From Baylisascaris procyonis (Eukaryota; Nematoda; Chromadorea; Rhabditida; Ascarididae), in the NCBI GenBank assembly GCA_037389465.1, contig JAZARR010000042.1, positions 62,001 to 126,000 on the forward strand: a DNA stretch of 64,000 nucleotides, written 5' to 3'. Position numbers and translations under genes: made by a program. Positions 52,601-61,059 of the stretch are shown here, one piece after another (positions within the stretch are counted from its first letter, which is position 1; each line of letters opens with the position of its first letter). Under the pieces are notes generated by a model that had not been told where the DNA came from, searched no databases, and saw only the letters and a program-made list of their open reading frames with translations.

Positions 52601-55600
52601 TGATTTTGAAAGTGAATTCACTTCCTTTATTTGATAGGAAATTCACCTCAGAAAGCGAATAGTAAATATCGAATTATAACGGGCTAACTATTCACTCACC
52701 AAATAAACCCCTCCACTGCCGTAATTTTTGCCCTCTTAGCAAAATATTTGTCTAGTGCTCTCGTCCATATTTTCAGCGAACATCACAGCACTAAGACAGT
52801 ACCCATCAATACATTCCACAGATAACGGCTCTACTATCTTTACTGCCATTGCGTGAAATTCAGTGATGGAATCGATTCGACCTATGCAATTACTATTCAA
52901 AACTAGCCAAAATTGCACGGCAATAACCAACTATTTAAAGCCTCTGATGGGTTGTTAATTTGCACTTCACGGTATTTTGTATAAAATGCGTCAAAGCAAT
53001 ATTCCCGGCTCTTTTCGCCATTTATTCAACACAACTAAACTGACCCCAATGCTCTCATGCATCATGATTCCATGATCCCAACCCGAGTCTAATTCCACCT
53101 AATCGTTAAAAAAACACTCATAGCAGTGTCGAACCGGATTAATCGATGAAATATGAGAGGCCGTTGGTTAGAAAATCTGTCTGCTGATGGCTTGACAATC
53201 GACCTATCAAACATCAAAAGCTGAAGAATAAAAGTGGACCGCTTCCCTACAATCTGCTTTACCTAACATCCAAAATTGAGACAAGCTAAAAGAAGATGTT
53301 GACCGAAAACAGATTATTTTGTTACTTTGTAATTGCAAACATAATGGTTAAAAATTTATAACCTTAGTAGCTATCTTAATAGCCTTAATGGCTGTCTTCT
53401 GTATTTTCATCAAGCGACCACCAAACACAGAAATTCAGTTTTCAATAGGACGACCATCGATATATTTATCGTCAGCAAGAATTCGATGCTGTGTTGGAAA
53501 TTTGCGCTCGGTACCATAAAAAAAGGGGACCTCAATATGAGTGGAATGAAATAGTGAATTTTTGCCGGAAATGTTGCATAAAAAACGCACAATATCGGGA
53601 AGTTGTTTGCTATTTGTATACTTGAGAAGAACTTGAAAGAGAAAATCGGAGTTTTTATTGTGGAGAAAACAGTACGGCACTCGAAAATTAAGCAGCCTTG
53701 AACATGTAGTTAAAACATCCCAATTGATGTGCTGTCACTGTGCAATTAAAGCGCCACGTTTTATGTTTAGAATGACACGCATAAATGTCGACTTTTCAAC
53801 TAATCCATTTTCTAGGTTACCCTCAATAAGAAACCAATGCATCCATCTATTATAATAGCAACATTGCCACTACAATTCCCAAGGAATGAACTAGACTGCA
53901 ATGGACAATTTTGTAAAAAGGGCTGTGAGGAAATGGACGAGTCCCAACAAGTTTCCATCTTCAATTACAGTATCGTAGACGTGCATGCAAGAAAAAGCTG
54001 GGTAACAGCTAGGCTGAACATGATGTTAGAAGAGATCAAAGATTATATTTTGCAATTCGTATTTTTTACGGAACGAATCAATGTGACTCTCGCATATTTT
54101 TCGTCTTATCCATCTGTGTGCCTCCTCTATGAAACCCCTTCCATCCATCCGTTAAAGCAAAGGAGAATCTCGCTGGTTGGTTAAGGCGTTTATCGTATGC
54201 ACGTTATCGTACAAGTGTTTTAATGGATGTTTTGCCTTAATCAAGACAACGCATTAGCATATATATTTGCCTCATTCCTCCCTCTCTCTCCCTTTCCCAT
54301 TGCAATAGCATAGCAGTCACCGAGCAAAAAATCACCTAAAAACGTCAACGCTATTCACTCGATTCGTTTAATCATTGATCGGTTATATTTATGGTCTTCA
54401 ATGGGTATAAAATGCTTGACACAGAATCTATTAAACGAAAGCAAAGGAATTTTAAAACGTAATGTGACATTTTGCAATGGAACAAACATGAAAAAATGAC
54501 ACAAAGATGTCTTGCACTACCACTGTTTAATGCGATTTTATTTAGACCATAGTTTGACCTCATAAAATACTCAAATTAATCCGGCAAATTTATGCTAAAC
54601 TTTTTCTGGATATGTCTCTCATGAATGCAATTATATATTCAAATCACCTATTTGAGATGAACAACCTAAGTTATACGACAAAAAAGGTGCGATGCAGTGA
54701 AGAATAAAAAAACGGATTATAATGAATCCAGAGTTACGATTCTAATTAATCCAAAGGATGATCAGATAGATGCCTCCAATCCAGACTCTCAATGAAATTA
54801 TATCCACATTTTGAATAGTCCTCCGAACGGAAAACTTTTATAATACAAAAACCTTTTAATCGTCCACTTCGAAATTTACATTTTTGTTTTGAGAACTTTT
54901 ATCCATCGAAATATTTACCCTATTATTTAAAGACGACGAAGTTAAATTGGTTTACAGCAATAATTTTATGGTTCTATCTCCACATTACGAAAATTTTCAG
55001 CACTTTTTTCTAGATATTCTCAATGCAATCGACATATGTCCCTCAATTCACTTCCTCTATGCCTATCCTCCCCTCTCTCCATATTCATCTTGGAAATGAG
55101 ATGTCCATATGCTTCTGAATATTGGCGCGCGTAAAATGGCGCTGCACCTATCGTTCGACAACTATTTGGAGGATTTAAAAAATGTTGGAAAGAAATGACG
55201 ACTGCTGATGAATGCCGATTGTTTTGGGGCACTTCACTTTACCAAAAAAAAATTTTCCGCTCGCTTTGTTCACCTTTTCACACAAAGAAAATAAGTAAAT
55301 CATGAAAATAAAAACTTCGAAAAATTGAAAATTTTCGTTCTCCTTTCGCTTGTTAATCTTCCGATTGCAGTCCGCCAGCAATTCCCCTCCCCGTTTGGAT
55401 TCCTAATATAGAAAATTATTTGATTTTTGGTCTTAAAACGATACGAAGTGCAAATTTGTATGCGACTCGCGTTTCCATAGAGACATAAACTTTCATCGAT
55501 ATTTTAATCGCCAACTAACCCTTAAAAATGGTTTAGTCAAGAAACCCTTCTAGACGAATTGAATATGACTGATGAAGCTAGGCTCCTTGATCACCCTGTG

Positions 55601-58600
55601 TTGGTCACCGAGATGAATGTGACCGCAGCTGGTGACCTAGTTTTGCTCGACGTGCCGCACAAAAATTTACGGCATCAGACATCCCTCAGAAACTGTTTCT
55701 GTGGAGGCACCAGATCTGTGTTTCCACTGTCTGTGTTTTTTCTGTGTTTCCACTGAAAAGGTTTCAAATATGGCGCTTTTGGCATGCTGCTGATGTTCAG
55801 CGAATTTCTGCGCATGCCCGTGCTTAAATATACAGGAAGGATTAAATGGATGGCAGTGTGGGAATATTTCAACGCTTCAGCTTGATTTCAAATGAAACAA
55901 AAATATTATGGCTGCCTCGAAACAGAAGACTTACCTGAGATTCTAATGAGCGTAGCCTCATTTCCTGTGGAGAGGCACTTCGTTCTCGGTGCGAAGATCT
56001 CTGAAATTTTCTGGAATTTGGAAAAAAAAAAAAGAAAATGACTTACACCGTTGATGTTGAGCATTTCCTCGCCGATAAATGGCATTACCGTTAAAGCGAG
56101 ATACCAGCACGACCAGCCGCCAGCTCAGTTTATTAAATCTTTTAAACAATCCCAATAGCGTAATGGTTAAAACTCTTACTGAGTATTACTGCAAACTTGA
56201 GTTCGAAGAATCTCTCCAGCTAAAATGTGATCGTGCGTAACGAAATAGTCGCGCAGATGACATGAGGAACAATAGGATATGATGCGATTTGCCCCTTTTC
56301 ACGAACGACAAAGCAATCGACACAACAATGTCGCCTATACATTCAAAAACAGCCACTCAATGGAACTGAGAACAAGTTGTCCTTATGGTGTAATTATAAA
56401 ACAAACCCCTTAATTAGAAGAGTGCAGTGATTCGGCTCTTGAAACGATTTTACGGCAAGTAAATTCAAATTCAATTAAGCTAATATCCAAAAATAGTCGC
56501 TGCTTAAATAGTTATTTAAATACATATGTAACTAAGGAATGCATAATTCAATAAGCAGATCTCTACACTTTTTGCAGGCAATTCGCAAATCCATAATTTT
56601 ATGTTAAACTGGATTACGCTTATCGGATAGTTCGTTCGAAGACGGCTAAAACTGAGTTACAAGTTTATATGATAAGGAAAAATTTCAACAAGGATGATGA
56701 TTAAAACTGTTATATTTCAGATTCACTGAATTTCAAGCAGAAAAAAGTTGAATTTGAATGTAAAAGATTGCGGAGAATAAGAATCGAACCGAAAGAATGC
56801 GATACAAAACGGGACATATGAATCAATTTGTATTAAGCTATGATAAAATATCTCATAAACCCCATTTTCAGAAATTCCTATATCAAATGAAGCCGTCAAC
56901 AATATTGGGATTAATAAACTGTGCTATCCTATGCTACATGTTGATCCCATCAAAGAGGATATCATTGTTAGTAATCTGAGCAAGTTGAAATTCTTCAAAA
57001 AGAATAACTGCCCACTGCCTATCCAACAAATTCAATATAACTTTGATAATTTGATGCAATTTTGGACTATTTCAAGTGATGTCAACCTGTTCTCTGCATA
57101 TATGATGAGAGGAATTGTTTGAACAATCCTTATAACATTACTAGCACATATAAGCTTTCGTCACACTAACTTGATATTAAATTTCATGTTAATATGCATC
57201 TGATTGGCTGACAAAATAAGCTGAAGTATCGAAAAAGATCAACGCTAATTAAAGAGATGATTATAATATCTTTTGGCTCTAATTTATTTATCAAAAAACG
57301 CAAAAAGAAAATTCAGGTGAGAGAGGCAAAAATTGATATTCGCTAAAATAGCATAAACCTAAGAACTTGACATAATAAATATAGTGTAAAAGGAATGGAA
57401 ATGTAATGAAAAAGCGCTATTCGAAAGTAACTTTCACTTTCTGCGGAGTTCACAGGAATAAATCTTAAAATCTGTAATGGAATTTATTAATTCAGACATG
57501 AGATTGAAGGTAGCACCTTCTTTGTGAGATTTTAAACGCAACAGTCAATAAGAAGGAAAGTCACAAAAAATCAACAGAATTAGATCAACGGTGGAGTTTT
57601 TCTCAAGCGGCTTTATCAGCTATTTCTCTAAGTGAGTGAAGCAGATGCGACACTTGATGTACACTTATGTCTGCAACTTAAGATGTTTGCACAGCACAGT
57701 GGCAATTATCATAGTTGTTAAGAGTTGATAAACAACTGTTGAACTATAAGAAAAAAGTTCTGATAGCGAAAGTTGCAAGTCGTGCCTCATGAATTGAACT
57801 CCTGAGATTTTTAACGCCTGGCTTTTAAGGAAGAGTTTTATAAAAAACCTGGGAGAGGAGGACGGAGAGAACGGGGAGTTGTGGAAAGGGTTGGAAACAG
57901 AGATAAACAACGTACCTCTATTATTTAGTTTAAGATTGAAGCTTCCGAAAAAAATGTCGCAAAAATCCACTCACAGCAGTGAACTTCGCTTCAGGATATG
58001 CTCTGCTAACATTTATTGATGGGTTCTTTGGATCGACATCAGCTCCTTGAAACGAAAGTCCGAGAGAAGGGAGCTTCATTTAGAGCGAATTTTCCACGGG
58101 AACATAACCTAGTTTCCCTATGAAATGTGGAAAGTTCAATCCAAAAGTTGGGTAAATCTAAAAGTGCTCGAAAAAAACAGTTGCACATTTAAATAACATC
58201 CGGCTAAAATACATAAAAATGGAATTCCTAGAGACCAGGCATTTCAAGGCGAGGAATCAGCAAAAGCATTTCAAAAACAGACAGGATTTTCATTTTAGAC
58301 CTGTTGATTTAGAAAATAATGCACATTTCAAGGAAATCTGCAAAAGCGCTCAGATAATTTAGAAATCGATGTATTCCTATGCATATTTTAGCATATCCAG
58401 GTAACATACGAAAAATGCGAAAACTTCATATTTATTACCATAATCAGTACTTTTTTTCACTTTTTAACGCATTGGTCAACGACCGTTTCGCGCTATCAAC
58501 GCGAAAACGGTGAAACAATCTATTTATTTGAATAATCAATAATGCATAAAAAATTTTATAAACATTCTTCAAGCTAGTGCAATGAAATGGCGCAATGTTA

Positions 58601-60996
58601 TCACACAAACCTTATCAAAAAAATCTACATTTATCATGTTCAAATCACTACATCGTATTATTTACTATGTTTGAGTGGGGAACTTTCAAAAACGATAGCT
58701 ATGGCCAAATAAATCAATAACCACCCACCTGTATCTTAGTAAATATGCAAATTTTGCTTATTAGCCAAGTGATTAAGTGAGCAATCATTGGATGAAAGCG
58801 ACCAGATATGCAGCTTGCACCGATAAGGTTAAAGTAAGATTGCTAATAAAACCCACACAGCCAAACATGAACGAATGCAGTGCAAGAGTCGTAGTGAAGT
58901 GTATTACTCTTTTATATATTCATGAGTTTCTCTGTCAATAAGAAAAAGAGAATTATAGCAAAAAGAATGCAATCAAACCTATATTAAGAATATGGATGAT
59001 GCATATGGAATGTGAGTGCTATCTTTGCAAAAAACAACCAACTTTCTAACGATTTTGTAATAAATGTGGAGAAAGCAACAGTTCTCAACATAAACGAGGA
59101 AGAAAATATTCGTGAAAAGTTATGAATGATTTAAAAAATTCAAAGTCACTCCAAGCATGATGCTGACGCTTACCTTTTTGGATTAAAACGAATGAGCTGA
59201 GAGAGGGGAGCGGGAGAGGCAGTTTGTGGCAACAATAAGAGCCGCAGTCTGATAATCTGACGGAGTATCTAGCATTACGCGGTCTGACTCGCGACCGAGC
59301 TACCGATATATAGTTGAGTTTTAAGTCGTTGCAAAATCAATGCATAAAGCCTGCTTTGGAATTCCCTCCGAGACAAAGTTATTGCCCACAACGAACGAGG
59401 AGAGGGAGGGGGGAGGAAGGTCCCAAAAACGAAGATCGGTGATAAAATAGCACTTCAAAACGATCTTCTGCACTATAGAATAATAACGCAAAGTTAGCAG
59501 GCCATCAAAAATATGACTATATTAATAATTCACAACTATAAGAAAAAACGCTATTCTACAGTAAAGTTTTGTTAAAAACAAGATCTTTTTATTGGTATGA
59601 ATCAGTATGATCTATGGGGGCAATCGATGGTACTGAGTTCTATGCAAGTCACGCGACCCAAACAAAGGAAAAGAAGCAGCGGAAGTGGACAGTGGTCAGC
59701 GAGTGGTCACACTCCTCTAACAATAAGCCATTCGACAAAACGATATGCCTCATAATAAGCACGGTAGGATGAGCGATGTGCACAGATGTCACTCGATGTG
59801 CGCCTCCGTTATTGCACAAGAGCGCCCTCACACCAATAAGCTCAATAACAGTGCCCAACTTCACCTTACGATGACTTACCTAGATATGATTAAGCAATAT
59901 GGCAAGGAAAGGGGGAGAAGGAGAGGAGAAAGAACTTATAATATCGGGTGATTTGCTAGTCTCACTATCATTAATTATAGTAGAATCCCACTGCAAATCA
60001 TCGACCTTAGAAGTCTCTCAATTTATTTAGCATGTTGGCTATCGAGGAATGAACATAACCAAGGAAGACTGACTCATTAAGCAATTCCAACTTTCTAACA
60101 GAACATACAATTTTAGCGAAAATTATGTCGATGCAGGCATTTATAATTGAAGATTTACAATATACTTACTATATGTTTATGTTTTGCTTGATAATCCAAC
60201 AAATTACATGTATTTAATGGTACTGTTTCTAAGCCGAATAAGGAGAACACAGAGAAAGAACAACAGAAAGGTGGCTCTTAGAGAGTTTCCTTTCTACTGC
60301 GATGAATAAATTTGAGAGGAAATTGTTCTTTCTGAAATCTGTTGGTTAATGGACTGTTGAAATTGCAATAAATAAAAGGTCCAAATGTGTGCTAAAATAG
60401 CAAAATGTGTTATGCAAAGGTATTTGTAATAAGCAAGCACATAATTCAAACATCGATAATGCTAAAAAAGTGCGTAAAGAGGATATTCGCCAATGCGCCC
60501 GAATGAATGATGAATTTCAATAGCAATAACGTCATCAACACCTCGTCATTTCACTAACGTGGAGGAAATGGTTTCTGATCGCTGTTACTACTCATAGATT
60601 CCTAATACCTATTAGTGTGCATCGTTTGTTCATGATGACTTTATACTTCTATATAATTATGCTGGTAAAGCTAAAACCTCATTGTGTTGTAATAAATGCA
60701 TTTAAGCATCCTCTCTAAAGACCATAAACAACCAAACAGAACCCTGGCAAGTTGTAAGTTGGGGAGAAATTTCAAGCATTTTAAGGGAGAACATGGTAAT
60801 ACAACAGATGAGGAAGGCTGGTAGCGGAAGTGGCACTATATGCGCTTTAGTGGTCTCTCTCAAAACACCAACCAGGTGCTAACAATAATGAAATGTGTGG
60901 AACAATGCGTCCATATTTCATCGGATTCAACCACTCGCACGAAACCTCCGCAAAAGATTCTATTACTCAATCGATATAATAAACAAATTCGGAGGA

Positions 60997-61059
<63 letters not shown>

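Noticed and set aside
53837..54184. 115-codon + strand ORF
   Set aside because: No recognisable motif and it lies antisense in an intron; probably chance.
59174..59196. A 23-nt microexon candidate on the minus strand with polypyrimidine acceptor (CCCCTCTCTCAG) and donor GTAAGC
   Set aside because: Including it between exons A and B shifts the frame by two and no partner exon restores it. Splice signals alone are not enough.
59236..59300. Possible tRNA: anticodon-arm-like CAGTCTGATAATCTGA on the + strand
   Set aside because: Only this arm resembles a tRNA (Met or Ile type). No D-arm or T-arm lies at proper spacing on the same strand.
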